DNA from: Gammaproteobacteria bacterium
Lineage (GTDB): Bacteria; Pseudomonadota; Gammaproteobacteria; JAPPPA01
Direction of reading: 5' to 3'
Assembly (NCBI GenBank): GCA_030425645.1
Contig: JAUHZK010000001.1
Coordinates: forward strand, 1-64,000
Length of the DNA: 64,000 nt
This document shows, in pieces, positions 34,703 through 44,095 of this stretch. The position numbers were made by a program, and so were the translations under genes. The notes below the pieces were generated by a model. The model was not told the DNA's origin. It saw only the letters and a list, made by a program, of their open reading frames with translations, and ran no database searches. How positions within the stretch are numbered: position 1 is the stretch's first letter; each line of letters begins with the position of its first letter.

Positions 34703-36664
34703 CTAACGCCATTTGTTCAGTAGATCTTTGGCTTTTTCCTCAAGCTTTTCACGTGCTTTGTCTTCGGCCTCTTGTTTCTGTTCCTCGAGTTTCTCTTTAG
34801 CTTGCTGTTTTTCCGCCTCTAACTTCGCCTTTGCGGCCGCTTTTTCTTTCTCTAGCGCCGCTTTCGCTTGGTCTTTTAACAAGCCAGAAAAGTCCGTACC
34901 GCAATCCGGAGCCGCTAACTCGCCACTACATTTAACCGGTATCGGCAAACCGTCTAACTCATCCAAGCTGCGGCCACCCTGACCCTCTAAACTCGCAACC
35001 ACGACCGGCTTAGCCCGATAGTCTAAGGTCTCATTAACCAAGTTAATGTCACCCTCTCCGGTAATTCGAATCAGTGGCGACTCAACCAGCATGTCGGGGT
35101 TGTTCAAGACACCATTGGCAATAGCAAAGCTGGCGGTGGCAGAAGAGAAATCGGTGTCGAGCACTTCGCCGTCGCTTTCCGGCATTGGTTGCTTTTTGAA
35201 CTTAGCAAAAGCATTACGCAGCGTTGCAGCAACGTTAATGCCTTTCAAGGCACCATCAAGAAACGCCAAGCTGCCATTGCCGCCAAGGCTAGAACGCAAT
35301 TCACCAACCGTGCCACCAGCCATGGTGATGGCCGTGTCCATATTGGCGGTACCGCTAATGTAGGCCTTCTCCATCATGTCTTCTTGTAATAACGCCGCCT
35401 GCACATTCTGCAGCTTATGCTGCCATTGGAAACGCGCGGGCTTAGCGTTGGCATCGACTTTCGCAGAAGCTTTCAGGCCACCTTCATAAAGGTCGACCGA
35501 TAAGGTCGATAAGGTCATTACGCCATTACTAATATCGGCAACAATTTCCGCATTGGTGGCCGTTAGACCCGAAGCTTTTAAAGCTTCGGCCGTAATTTTC
35601 AGCTTCGCATCTAGCGCTTTCAATGGCGATACATCGACAACGGTGGCATTGAGTTGCTCACGCTGAGCCTGCCGTTCCGCTGCACTGAGCTCTTCCTCGT
35701 TGTTGGCTGAATCAGCGCCATCTTCGGCGACGATAAAGTCATCGACGTTTAGCTCTCCTAAGTCCAATGTAGCTTCAATAAGGGGCTTTGCGGTGAGCCG
35801 GCTCGCCGTTAGTTGGCCGGCCAGCTCTAGCCCATTAATTTCGCCACTCAGATTGCTAAGCTGAGCACGGCTGCCATCCAGCAAGGCCTTGATATCAACA
35901 CTAATTTCGCCCTGCACTGCTTTCAGGCCTGGCACATTCGCATCTAGGGCTAAACGCGTAGACGACAGCGTTAGCTGACCGTTTTCACCGTCTAGCAGCA
36001 CCGTTGACTCGAGCTCGGCATCAACCGCTGTCTCTACACCGTCAGCCTTCTGGCGTAGGCGCAGATCAGCACTAAGCGGAAACGGCTTGCCGGCTTCCGC
36101 CTTGCCGATTTCCAGATTAACCGGTGCAATGACGGTAGCTGAATCCGTTGAGTGATCTAACCAATGTAGGGCTGCATCATTAATGCTCAAACGCGTTAGG
36201 GAAAAGTCTGGTAACTGGCTGTCACTTTCTGCGTCTGCAGCCTCAGCCTTGGTGCTGTCTTCGGCTTCCGCTGCAACCATGTCAGCCCAACTAGGGTCGC
36301 CGTTTTTCTGTAAACCAACGGTTGCCTGCATGCCGTTAATTTCGATCACCGCGATCTGTAACTTACCGGTTAATAACGGCAGTAACTTTAAGCGCGCGCT
36401 GGCACTTTGCATTTTAAACATGGGCTCGGCGCTGAATTCAGCGTGGTTGGCTAAACTCAAACCTTCAACCTCAAACCCTAGCCAAGGAAAGACACTCAGT
36501 TCAATGTCGCCGGCAATGGAGAATTCGCGTCCCGTATTTTCCGTGACCAACGCTTCTATCTCCGGCTTGTAGTCGTTCGGTTTCACCAACGTAACCAACG
36601 CTGTCACTGCTACCACTGGCAAAACAACTAGCAACACTAGGATTATCTTTATCCACTTATTCAT
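34703..36664 (-). CDS. AsmA-family inner-membrane protein
   Basis: About 653 residues from the ATG at 36664, which has a GGGGAAAG ribosome site; an upstream in-frame start lacks one. A single N-terminal membrane span (KIILVLLVVLPVVAVTALVTL) is followed by the AsmA signature (KPEIEALVTENTGREFSIAGD). A long periplasmic beta-rich body ends in an AsmA C-terminal domain, then a charged coiled-coil tail rich in K/E/A (last about 60 residues). AsmA-like proteins are proposed to move phospholipid between membranes. Confidence 0.85.
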   Translation of the reverse strand: MNKWIKIILVLLVVLPVVAVTALVTLVKPNDYKPEIEALVTENTGREFSIAGDIELSVFPWLGFEVEGLSLANHAEFSAEPMFKMQSASARLKLLPLLTGKLQIAVIEINGMQATVGLQKNGDPSWADMVAAEAEDSTKAEAADAESDSQLPDFSLTRLSINDAALHWLDHSTDSATVIAPVNLEIGKAEAGKPFPLSADLRLRQKADGVETAVDAELESTVLLDGENGQLTLSSTRLALDANVPGLKAVQGEISVDIKALLDGSRAQLSNLSGEINGLELAGQLTASRLTAKPLIEATLDLGELNVDDFIVAEDGADSANNEEELSAAERQAQREQLNATVVDVSPLKALDAKLKITAEALKASGLTATNAEIVADISNGVMTLSTLSVDLYEGGLKASAKVDANAKPARFQWQHKLQNVQAALLQEDMMEKAYISGTANMDTAITMAGGTVGELRSSLGGNGSLAFLDGALKGINVAATLRNAFAKFKKQPMPESDGEVLDTDFSSATASFAIANGVLNNPDMLVESPLIRITGEGDINLVNETLDYRAKPVVVASLEGQGGRSLDELDGLPIPVKCSGELAAPDCGTDFSGLLKDQAKAALEKEKAAAKAKLEAEKQQAKEKLEEQKQEAEDKAREKLEEKAKDLLNKWR

Positions 36665-36806
36665 TTTCTTTCCCCTAAACAATGAATGGCTCTGGACCAC
36701 AACGCTATCCACTAATTCTATGCCAAGCGCCACAATTCATTGTGACAAACAAGGTAAAATAAGCGGCTCTTTGCCTTCTTAGCTCAACACGCTACCCGAC
36801 AGTATT

Positions 36807-37004
36807 ATGCGCATTACCTTAAACGGCGAATCTTTTGATTGCTCTGCAACGTCGCTGCAAGAGTTATTAACGGAGTTGCAGTTGTTGGATAAACGCATTG
36901 CTGTGGAGTTCAATCAACAATTGTGTCCTCGCAGTGGCTGGGTAACTCAGGCGTTGCAAGAAGGTGACTGTATTGAAATCGTTCATGCCATTGGCGGCGG
37001 TTAA
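36807..37004 (+). CDS. thiS: Sulfur carrier protein ThiS
   Basis: A 65-residue ubiquitin-fold carrier ending in the required Gly-Gly (HAIGGG). ThiF adenylates this end and sulfur is added for the thiazole part of thiamine. It is followed 19 bases later by thiG and diverges from the AsmA gene. Confidence 0.92.
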   Translation: MRITLNGESFDCSATSLQELLTELQLLDKRIAVEFNQQLCPRSGWVTQALQEGDCIEIVHAIGGG

Positions 37005-37023
37005 ACACTCAACTAAAGATTCC

Positions 37024-37803
37024 ATGCAAGACTCTTTTACCTTGGCCGGTCAGGCCTATAGCAGCCGCCTACTTGTAGGCACCGGTAAATATAAAGACCT
37101 CGCTGAAACCGGCGAAGCCATTGCCGCTAGTGGCGCTGAAATAGTCACGGTCGCGATTAGAAGAACCAATATCGGCCAAAACCCTGACGAACCTAACCTG
37201 TTGGATGTTATTTCGCCGGAGCAGTACACCATATTGCCGAACACGGCTGGCTGCTTTGATGCCGAATCGGCTGTTCGTACCTGCCAGCTAGCGCGCGAGC
37301 TGCTTGATGGCCACAAGTTGGTAAAGCTTGAAGTCTTAGGCGATGAAAAAACTCTTTATCCGGATGTGCCTGCGACCTTACTGGCGGCCGAAAAACTGGT
37401 CGCCGACGGTTTTGATGTAATGGTGTACACCTCTGACGACCCACTGATTGCGCGCCGCTTAGAAGAAATCGGCTGTTGCGCGATTATGCCGCTGGCTGCG
37501 CCGATTGGCTCTGGCCTGGGTATTCAGAATAAATACAACATTCTTGAAATTGTTGAGTCTGCCAAGGTGCCTGTATTAGTCGACGCTGGCGTTGGCACGG
37601 CTTCAGATGCCGCTATTGCAATGGAACTAGGTTGTGACGGTGTACTCATGAACACCGCCATCGCTGCCGCCCAAAAACCAGTGTTGATGGCCGAGGCCAT
37701 GAAGCACGCCATTGTTGCCGGTCGCCAAGCCTTCTTAGCGGGCCGCATGCCACGCAAACGTTACGCCTCTGCCAGCTCGCCAATTGATGGACTTATCGCC
37801 TAA
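37024..37803 (+). CDS. thiG: Thiazole synthase
   Basis: About 259 residues from the ATG at 37024; the longer frame overlaps thiS. A TIM barrel forming the thiazole phosphate of thiamine from ThiS-thiocarboxylate, DXP and dehydroglycine. Visible are [10 protein letters not shown], the imine-forming Lys in [11 protein letters not shown], and [20 protein letters not shown]. thiE, thiF and thiH or thiO are not adjacent. Confidence 0.94.
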   Translation: MQDSFTLAGQAYSSRLLVGTGKYKDLAETGEAIAASGAEIVTVAIRRTNIGQNPDEPNLLDVISPEQYTILPNTAGCFDAESAVRTCQLARELLDGHKLVKLEVLGDEKTLYPDVPATLLAAEKLVADGFDVMVYTSDDPLIARRLEEIGCCAIMPLAAPIGSGLGIQNKYNILEIVESAKVPVLVDAGVGTASDAAIAMELGCDGVLMNTAIAAAQKPVLMAEAMKHAIVAGRQAFLAGRMPRKRYASASSPIDGLIA

Positions 37804-37814
37804 AGGCTTTTGTC

Positions 37815-38552
37815 ATGGATCAACGTTCACCCTTTCCGCCGCATCGTGTGGTGCGGAGCTTTGTTACCCGCGACGGTAGGCTCACCCCCTCACAGCAAAA
37901 AGCCCTTGATGAACTATTCCCGTTGTGGGGCTTGGATCCAAAGCTTAGCGATGGCCGCGATGGCTCAGCCGGGGATGGCTTGGAATGGCATTTTGATTGG
38001 GCTGAGATATTTGGCCGTCAATCCGCGCCGACTTTAGAAATCGGTTTTGGTAACGGCGACAACTTAGCCGAACAGGCAGCGAAAAACCCCGATAAAGACT
38101 ATGTTGGCATTGAGGTTTACCGCGTCGGTGTTGGCCGCCTGCTGAATCAAATACAGCAACGCGGACTTACTAACCTACGCGTTATTTGTGCCGACGCGGT
38201 TGAGGTTTTAAACCACCGCATTGCAGACCACTCCTTGTCGGCCCTATGGTTATTTTTCCCTGACCCATGGCACAAAAAACGCCACCACAAGCGGCGCATT
38301 GTGCAGGCAGCCTTTGCCGACTTGGTCGCGAGTAAAGTCGAACAGAATGGCATCTGGCACTTGGCAACCGACTGGGTACCGTATGCCGAGCATATGCTTG
38401 AAGTATTGGAGGCCCACCCTTTGTGGCATAACACCGCTGGCGCCGGCCAGATTGTGCCGCCGCCGGAAAATCGAATCGAAACTCACTTCGAAAAACGTGG
38501 CTTGCGTAAAGGCCACGAAGTCGCCGACCTGGTCTACCAGCACCAAAGTTAG
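37815..38552 (+). CDS. trmB: tRNA (guanine-N7-)-methyltransferase
   Basis: A 245-residue Rossmann methyltransferase making m7G46 in tRNA. The S-adenosylmethionine motif is LEIGFGNGDNL and the family signature is WLFFPDPWHKKRHHKRR. It follows thiG by 11 bases, a pairing common in gammaproteobacteria. Confidence 0.95.
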   Translation: MDQRSPFPPHRVVRSFVTRDGRLTPSQQKALDELFPLWGLDPKLSDGRDGSAGDGLEWHFDWAEIFGRQSAPTLEIGFGNGDNLAEQAAKNPDKDYVGIEVYRVGVGRLLNQIQQRGLTNLRVICADAVEVLNHRIADHSLSALWLFFPDPWHKKRHHKRRIVQAAFADLVASKVEQNGIWHLATDWVPYAEHMLEVLEAHPLWHNTAGAGQIVPPPENRIETHFEKRGLRKGHEVADLVYQHQS

Positions 38553-38618
38553 ACAGTAGAAATAACCGCCGCTATAGCCTGCTACAATCTGCAGCCGTTT
38601 TTATGATGTCGGTGCTTT

Positions 38619-39521
38619 ATGTCTGAACGCCACCCGATAATTGCAGCCACTGGTTCTTCCGGTGCTGGCACAACCACCGTACTGCGTGCTTTTAGTCGTA
38701 TTTTTGATCGGCTAAACACCAACGTTGCGGTAGTTGAGGGCGACGGCTTCCACCTTTATAACCGCCAGCAAATGCATGACGCCTTACAGACGGCGCGTAT
38801 TCGCTCGGAAAATTTTAGTCATTTTGGCCCCGCCGCTAACCATTTCGATCGGCTCGAAAGCCTATTCCGCCAGTACTCAAAAAGTGGCGGCGGCGAGTAC
38901 CGCAACTACGTCCATAATGAAGACGAAGCAGCGCTATTTGGCGTACCCGCCGGGCACTTTACCGACTGGAGCCCTGTGCCAGAGGACACCGACCTGCTGT
39001 TTTACGAGGGTTTGCACGGCGGTGTAGTAACCGAAGAAAACAATGTCGCCCAATATGCTGATTTGCTGATTGGCATCGTTCCGACCATGAACTTGGAATG
39101 GACTCAGAAGATTCAGCGCGACACCCAAGACCGCGGTTACAGCCACGAGGCAGTAAAGCAAAATATTCTGCTGCGCATGTATGACTACGTAAACTACGTT
39201 ACGCCGCAGTTTTCGCGCACGGATGTGAATTTTCAGCGTGTCCCAACGGTCGACACCTCAAATCCATTTACGGTTTCGGAAGTACCCACTCAAGACGAAA
39301 GCTTTGTGGTGATCCGGTTCCGCGAACCAGGCAAATTAAAGATCGACTTCCCCTACTTGCTGAGCATGATTCACCAGAGCTTTATGTCACGCGCCGACAC
39401 CATTGTTGTGCCGGGCGGCAAAATGGAAATTGCGATCGAGGTGATTTTCACGCCCATCGTCAAAGAGTTACTGTCGAAACGGCAAGCTGCTAACTGGCGC
39501 GCTGCGTTATCAAACCGCTAA
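38619..39521 (+). CDS. prkB: Phosphoribulokinase-like P-loop kinase (PrkB type)
   Basis: A 300-residue protein with Walker A GSSGAGTTT at residues 12-20 and the PRK signature LLFYEGLHGG. It resembles E. coli PrkB, which is found in bacteria without a Calvin cycle. No RuBisCO or other Calvin genes are in the window, so the substrate is uncertain. It has its own ATG 66 bases after trmB. Confidence 0.85.
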   Translation: MSERHPIIAATGSSGAGTTTVLRAFSRIFDRLNTNVAVVEGDGFHLYNRQQMHDALQTARIRSENFSHFGPAANHFDRLESLFRQYSKSGGGEYRNYVHNEDEAALFGVPAGHFTDWSPVPEDTDLLFYEGLHGGVVTEENNVAQYADLLIGIVPTMNLEWTQKIQRDTQDRGYSHEAVKQNILLRMYDYVNYVTPQFSRTDVNFQRVPTVDTSNPFTVSEVPTQDESFVVIRFREPGKLKIDFPYLLSMIHQSFMSRADTIVVPGGKMEIAIEVIFTPIVKELLSKRQAANWRAALSNR

Positions 39522-39541
39522 CCATAACAACGGAGACATCC

Positions 39542-40594
39542 ATGGAAAAAAGGCCTCTGGGTAATAGCGACCTTAACGTTAGCAAGCTCTGCTTGGGCAC
39601 CATGACCTGGGGTGAACAAAACACTCAGGCTGAAGCCTTTGAACAGATGGATTATGCGCTTAGCCAAGGTATCAATTTCTTTGATACCGCCGAAATGTAC
39701 CCGGTACCGCCGAAGCCCGAGACCCAAGGCGCTACTGAAACCATCATCGGCAACTGGTTGCAGGCACGTGGTAATCGACAAGACGTTGTTATCGCCAGCA
39801 AAGTGGTTGGACGCGCGCCGTGGATGAACCATATTCGACCTGAACTCAATGATGGTGAGACCCGAGTCAACCGCGCCAATATTATGGCCGCCATTGAAAC
39901 CAGCCTCGCTCGTTTGCAAACGGACTACATAGATCTTTATCAGATTCACTGGCCAGACCGGCAAACCAATTATTTTGGCCAACTTGGTTATCAGCACCCG
40001 AACGAAGATGACAGCACCGAGCTGTTAGAGATCCTCACCGCCATGGGCGAACTAGTGCAAGCCGGCAAGATACGCCATATTGGTTTGTCGAACGAAACGC
40101 CTTGGGGCTTAATGCGCTATGCGGCCTTGGCTGAACAGCACAGCCTACCGAAACCGGTGTCTATTCAGAACCCTTATAACTTGCTGAATCGTACTTTCGA
40201 AGTTGGCTTGGCCGAGTGTGCTTTGCGCGAGAACATGCCTTTACTGGCCTATTCACCACTGGCCTTTGGTGTGCTCAGCGGTAAATACCTTAATGGCGCC
40301 CGACCAGAGAACGCTCGCTTAACCCTGTTTGACCGGTTTATTCGCTATACCGGCAACGAGGCCGATGCTGCCGTGCAGGCGTATTTGGATGTCGCTAGCG
40401 AACATCAGCTTGATGCCTCTCAAATGGCCTTAGCCTTTGTGAACCAACAAGCATTTGTGGGTAGCAACATTATTGGTGCGACCACAATGGCCCAGTTGAA
40501 AACCAATATTGCCAGCGCCGAGCGTGTTTTAGATAAGGCCGTTCTGAAGGACATTGAAGCCGTCCATCAGCAATGGACAAATCCCTGCCCCTAG
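39542..40594 (+). CDS. Aldo/keto reductase, Tas-like
   Basis: A 350-residue TIM-barrel NADPH oxidoreductase. Catalytic Asp and Tyr are in INFFDTAEMYP, Lys in VIASKVVG and His in IDLYQIHWPDR. The length and the YPVPP and SNETPWG segments match the Tas/YghZ group. Substrate is unknown. It follows prkB by 20 bases and may share its transcript. Confidence 0.85.
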   Translation: MEKRPLGNSDLNVSKLCLGTMTWGEQNTQAEAFEQMDYALSQGINFFDTAEMYPVPPKPETQGATETIIGNWLQARGNRQDVVIASKVVGRAPWMNHIRPELNDGETRVNRANIMAAIETSLARLQTDYIDLYQIHWPDRQTNYFGQLGYQHPNEDDSTELLEILTAMGELVQAGKIRHIGLSNETPWGLMRYAALAEQHSLPKPVSIQNPYNLLNRTFEVGLAECALRENMPLLAYSPLAFGVLSGKYLNGARPENARLTLFDRFIRYTGNEADAAVQAYLDVASEHQLDASQMALAFVNQQAFVGSNIIGATTMAQLKTNIASAERVLDKAVLKDIEAVHQQWTNPCP

Positions 40595-40688
40595 CTTTAA
40601 ATCGTTGCCAACAATTTGATTTATTTTTTGTAAGTCATTGTTATTTTAAACGCACGCCGACCACTCGTCGGTGATCGCTTTAATTTTC

Positions 40689-40716
40689 TTGACCCTTTAG
40701 GTTCCTGATCTATACA
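40689..40716 (+). promoter_or_regulatory. Sigma-70 promoter of the DUF6763-like gene
   Basis: TTGACC (40689-40694) and TATACA (40711-40716) with a 16-base spacer face the ATG at 40757. The 162-base gap after the aldo/keto reductase gene otherwise shows nothing. Confidence 0.5.
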
Positions 40717-40756
40717 TAAATAGAAACAAGGGAACAGCACTTAAAGGGAAAACACC

Positions 40757-41071
40757 ATGTTGTCAGTTACCGAACTCACCGTTGGGCATTGGTTTAAACG
40801 CGCCGACGGTCAAGCATTTGAAATCGTCGCGATTGATGAACAAGCTGGCACTTTGGAAATCCAATATTTTGACGGCGCTATCGAAGAAGTCGAGCCTAGC
40901 GTTCTGCTCGACGAAAAATGGACTCCCATCGCTGCACCCGAAGACTGGTCTGGTTCAATGGATTTAGACCGACAAGATTATGGGGTAGATACCGGTGAGC
41001 TTTACGCTCATGAGTGGGACATGGCGACGCCATTGGATAGGCTAGACATGCACCATGACTCTTTATATTAG
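40757..41071 (+). CDS. Small acidic DUF6763-like protein
   Basis: A 104-residue protein with GHWFKRADGQAFEIVAIDEQ, GTLEIQYFDGAIEEVEP and PEDWSGSMDLDRQDYG. This is the pattern I recall for DUF6763 proteins of gammaproteobacteria: a small beta-rich domain followed by an acidic tail. Function is unknown. The downstream 180 bases are highly structured and end in a terminator. Confidence 0.65.
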   Translation: MLSVTELTVGHWFKRADGQAFEIVAIDEQAGTLEIQYFDGAIEEVEPSVLLDEKWTPIAAPEDWSGSMDLDRQDYGVDTGELYAHEWDMATPLDRLDMHHDSLY

Positions 41072-41110
41072 GGAAACTTATTGCTAGTTACGTGTATCTA
41101 ACTCATAACC

Positions 41111-41239
41111 GGGGCTTTGGAGTGAAGCCCCAACTGGCCGTTCGCGGCTAGTGAGCACTACTCCAGTCAACCAGACCCGAGTGTTACAACAACCCGGGAT
41201 ACGACGGCCCCAAAGCCTAGGCTTAAGGGCCGTTTTTTT
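41111..41239 (+). ncRNA. Structured 3' region, candidate small RNA
   Basis: Hairpins in order: GGGGCTT/AAGCCCC (41111-41131); CTGGCCG-TTCG-CGGCTAG, a 7-bp stem with a stable TTCG loop (41134-41151); a short CCCG/CGGG stem; then a terminator. An unpaired ACAACAAC-type stretch lies between. This is a typical layout for a 3'UTR-derived or independent small RNA, but no promoter was identified. Confidence 0.35.
41204..41239 (+). terminator. Rho-independent terminator (rightward)
   Basis: ACGGCCC (41204-41210) pairs with GGGCCGT (41227-41233), with an inner palindrome AAGCCTAGGCTT, followed by seven T. Confidence 0.85.
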
Positions 41240-41253
41240 GTCCGTTTAACGGG

Positions 41254-42705
41254 TTATTTGTCCTCTACCCCTAGGGATTTTATTTTCCTAGTTAAGGTAT
41301 TCCGGCCCCAACCAAGCAAACGAGCGGCTTCTTGTTTGTGGCCGTCGGTGGCATCCAACGCTACTTCGATCATGGTTTTTTCAAATACCGGCATGGCGTC
41401 GGCAAGTAAATCTTGTACCCCTGCAGCCAAACGCCGGCTCGCCCAAGCGTGCAATGCCGGTTGCCAAGCTTCTGCTTGAGAACCTGCCACCACCGGTACT
41501 AGTTCTGCTTGGTCTTTCAACTCTGGCGGCAGGTCTTCCATCACGCACTCACTGGCGGCAGCCATTACCGTCATATACCGGCAGGCGTTTTCAAGCTGGC
41601 GGACATTGCCCGGCCACGGCAAAGCCGAAAGGTAACGAAGCACCTCTTGGCTTAACGTTTTCGGTTCTACCGACAACTCATCGCCGACCCGTAGCAAAAA
41701 GTGATTCAACAATAACGAGATATCTTCACTACGTTCACGCAAGGCCGGTAACTGGATACGGATAACGTTGAGGCGGTGGAATAAATCTTCCCTAAACATG
41801 CCTTCACGTACGCGCGTTTCTAAATTCTGGTGCGTAGCGGCGACTATACGAACATCAACTTTAATTGGCGTGTGACCACCCACGCGATAAAACTCGCCAT
41901 CAGCTAAAACGCGTAATAGACGAGTTTGCAATTCGGCGGGCATATCGCCAATTTCATCTAAAAACAAAGTGCCGCCGTCGGCTTGTTCAAAACGGCCTTT
42001 GCGCTGAGTGTTTGCCCCGGTAAAAGCGCCACGCTCATGGCCAAACAGCTCTGACTCCAGTAAATCCTTCGGTATCGCAGCGGTATTTAGGGCAATAAAG
42101 GGTTGCTTAGCACGCGGGCTATGGTCATGCAGTGCCTTGGCAACTAGCTCTTTACCGGTACCAGATTCGCCATTAATTAGGACCGTGATATTGCTGCGGC
42201 TAAGGCGGCCAATGGCACGGAACACCTCCTGCATAGCGGGAGCCTCACCAATAATGGCAGGGTGCCCTCCACTTGCCTGCAGTCCATTTTCTGCAATTTC
42301 TACTGGCTCAGCAGCGTCATTACTTTGGCGCAATGCACGGCCTACTAGCTCGACTGCATCGTCTAGGTCGAACGGTTTAGGTAGGTATTCAAAGGCGCCA
42401 CCTTCATAAGCATTAACCGCACTGTCGAGGTCTGAATGCGCGGTCATAATAATCACCGGCACATCCGGAATTTGCTTTTGTAGGCGCTCAAGCAACTTGA
42501 AACCATCTAGCCCCGGCATACGGATATCAGAAATAATCAGCGATGGCTGCTGACCATCGGCAAGCGCATCTAGCGCAGCAGCCGCATGTTCAAATTCAGA
42601 AACTTGATAACCCTCAGCTTCGAGTGCCTTGGTTAATACAAAACGGATACTGCGGTCGTCGTCTACGACCCACAGCGTTTGTTGTTCAGTGTTCGCGTTA
42701 GCCAC
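41254..42705 (-). CDS. ntrC: Nitrogen regulator NtrC (sigma-54 activator)
   Basis: A 483-residue response regulator. The receiver domain has its phospho-Asp in [13 protein letters not shown]. The AAA+ domain has Walker A GESGTGKE and the sigma-54 contact loop GAFTGA. A C-terminal Fis-type helix-turn-helix ([18 protein letters not shown]) binds DNA. Phosphorylated by NtrB under nitrogen limitation, it turns on glnA and others. It follows ntrB with a one-base gap. Confidence 0.96.
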   Translation of the reverse strand: MANANTEQQTLWVVDDDRSIRFVLTKALEAEGYQVSEFEHAAAALDALADGQQPSLIISDIRMPGLDGFKLLERLQKQIPDVPVIIMTAHSDLDSAVNAYEGGAFEYLPKPFDLDDAVELVGRALRQSNDAAEPVEIAENGLQASGGHPAIIGEAPAMQEVFRAIGRLSRSNITVLINGESGTGKELVAKALHDHSPRAKQPFIALNTAAIPKDLLESELFGHERGAFTGANTQRKGRFEQADGGTLFLDEIGDMPAELQTRLLRVLADGEFYRVGGHTPIKVDVRIVAATHQNLETRVREGMFREDLFHRLNVIRIQLPALRERSEDISLLLNHFLLRVGDELSVEPKTLSQEVLRYLSALPWPGNVRQLENACRYMTVMAAASECVMEDLPPELKDQAELVPVVAGSQAEAWQPALHAWASRRLAAGVQDLLADAMPVFEKTMIEVALDATDGHKQEAARLLGWGRNTLTRKIKSLGVEDK

Positions 42706-42706
42706 T

Positions 42707-43777
42707 CTAGGCCTCCAGCGGAATAATTAGCGAAAAGATGGTTTTTCCCGGCTGGCTTTGGCATTCAATAATGCCGCCATGCTGGTTCAAAATGTTTTGG
42801 GCGATTGGCAGCCCTAAGCCGGTGCCGTCATCGCGACCGGTCACCATGGGATAGAAGATTTTGTCTTGCATCTCGGGGGCAATGCCGGCGCCACTGTCTT
42901 CAACATCAATGCGCACAGCAAGACGAACCCGCTTGCTACCAATGGTGTATTGCCGTTCTGTACGGGTGCGGAGAATCAAACGGCCCTCATCACCAATAGC
43001 TTGTGCACCATTGCGGGCGATATTTAAAACAGCTTGAATAATTTGTTCACGGTCGACCGCGATGTCTGGAATGCTGGGGTCGTAGTCTCTAACAACGGCG
43101 ATATCGCGCCCATCTAACTCCGCCTCTAACAGCTGGCGCACATATTCGACGACTTCATGAACGTTGATGCTGCTAATGGTTAGGCGTTCAGCCGGGCCTA
43201 GCAAACGGTCGACTAAATCTCTCAACCTGTCGGCTTCTGACGTGATAATGCCGGTATATTCTTTTAAAACGTCGTTTTTAATCTGACGCTCAAGTAACTG
43301 AGCAGCGCCACGCAAGCCCCCCAAAGGGTTTTTGATTTCATGCGCCAAACCCCGAATAACTTCACGGCTTAAGTCATGTTGTTCTCGCTGCTGCTCTTCA
43401 CGGTAAGCGCGAATATGGCGATCTACAGGTTGCAGTTCGACTAGCAAGTAGACGATGCCATCTTCTTCGATGGGGGTGATACTAATATCGACGGTGATGG
43501 GATCACGGCGTAATACAGTCAGCTGCGCTTCCCACTCGGCAACGCCATCTAAGGTGCCTAAAGCGGTATCGGCATGCTCTAAAAGCGGGTCTTCAGCGGG
43601 CAGCAAGTCTTTAAGGTTAATACCTTTAACTTGCCTTGCACTGGTTCCCAGTAACATTTCTGCTGCGGGGTTAAGGTATTGGATTTCGAGGGCTTCATCC
43701 AGATAGACCAAAGCCGTGCTCAAGCTATCTACTAGCTTGCGCGCTACTGCATCTGACAGCACTGGCATTGGTGACAT
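42707..43777 (-). CDS. ntrB: Nitrogen sensor kinase/phosphatase NtrB
   Basis: About 356 residues from the ATG at 43777, which has AAAGGGG as ribosome site; the longer frame is unlike the family. An N-terminal PAS domain (LDEALEIQYLNPAAEMLLG) is followed by the H-box with phospho-His (GLAHEIKNPLGGLRGAAQLL) and an ATP domain with DRLLGPAER and DDGTGLGLPIAQN. Soluble and controlled by PII. An NtrC-type site lies 114 bases upstream. Confidence 0.95.
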   Translation of the reverse strand: MSPMPVLSDAVARKLVDSLSTALVYLDEALEIQYLNPAAEMLLGTSARQVKGINLKDLLPAEDPLLEHADTALGTLDGVAEWEAQLTVLRRDPITVDISITPIEEDGIVYLLVELQPVDRHIRAYREEQQREQHDLSREVIRGLAHEIKNPLGGLRGAAQLLERQIKNDVLKEYTGIITSEADRLRDLVDRLLGPAERLTISSINVHEVVEYVRQLLEAELDGRDIAVVRDYDPSIPDIAVDREQIIQAVLNIARNGAQAIGDEGRLILRTRTERQYTIGSKRVRLAVRIDVEDSGAGIAPEMQDKIFYPMVTGRDDGTGLGLPIAQNILNQHGGIIECQSQPGKTIFSLIIPLEA

Positions 43778-43890
43778 GATTACCCCTTTGTAACCGGGTC
43801 GATGATTATTCTTTGAATGCAAAACTCGCGCCAATTTGTTGCAGTTAAACCCCTTATTTTCAGCTTTATTTTTAAAGCCAAAATCCACGT

Positions 43891-43907
43891 TGCACTATTT
43901 TAGTGCA
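43891..43907. promoter_or_regulatory. NtrC-binding site upstream of ntrB
   Basis: TGCAC-N7-GTGCA, a perfect 5-bp dyad with NtrC consensus spacing, between glnA's terminator and ntrB. As at E. coli glnLp, NtrC bound here would control ntrBC expression. Site identity is by consensus only. Confidence 0.6.
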
Positions 43908-43918
43908 TTCCCAGAAAC

Positions 43919-43952
43919 AAAAAAGGCCTTCCATTTGGAAGGCCTTTTTTTG
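43919..43952. terminator. Bidirectional-looking terminator after glnA
   Basis: AAGGCCTTCC and GGAAGGCCTT arms (43923-43932 and 43937-43946) with an ATTT loop, A-rich before and T-rich after. On the minus strand it would end or weaken glnA read-through into ntrB. Confidence 0.8.
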
Positions 43953-43976
43953 CTCACGATTTGAAGTGAGCGGTTT

Positions 43977-44082
43977 GGCTGGGCGTCACTGGCAAGGCGC
44001 GGTGGTTGGCGAAGCGCGGAGCGTACACGTTAGTACGTGAGCACTCCGCCGGCCGCCGCAACGCCGCCAGTGGCGTTCAGCC
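43977..44082. repeat. Large imperfect inverted repeat downstream of glnA
   Basis: Arms 43977-43993 and 44066-44082 match at 14 of 17 positions and enclose a second dyad (GGAG..GTAC / GTAC..CTCC, 44018-44047). It is GC-rich, with no reading frame. It resembles the mosaic palindromic repeats scattered in some marine gammaproteobacterial genomes, but only one copy is visible here. A short hairpin (GCTCAC/GTGAGC) precedes it. Confidence 0.55.
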
Positions 44083-44095
44083 GAAGCGCGTTTGA

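Noticed and set aside
43778-43888. ntrB start 37 codons upstream
   Set aside because: The upstream part is unlike NtrB, lacks a good ribosome site, and the internal ATG at 43777 has AAAGGGG at proper spacing.
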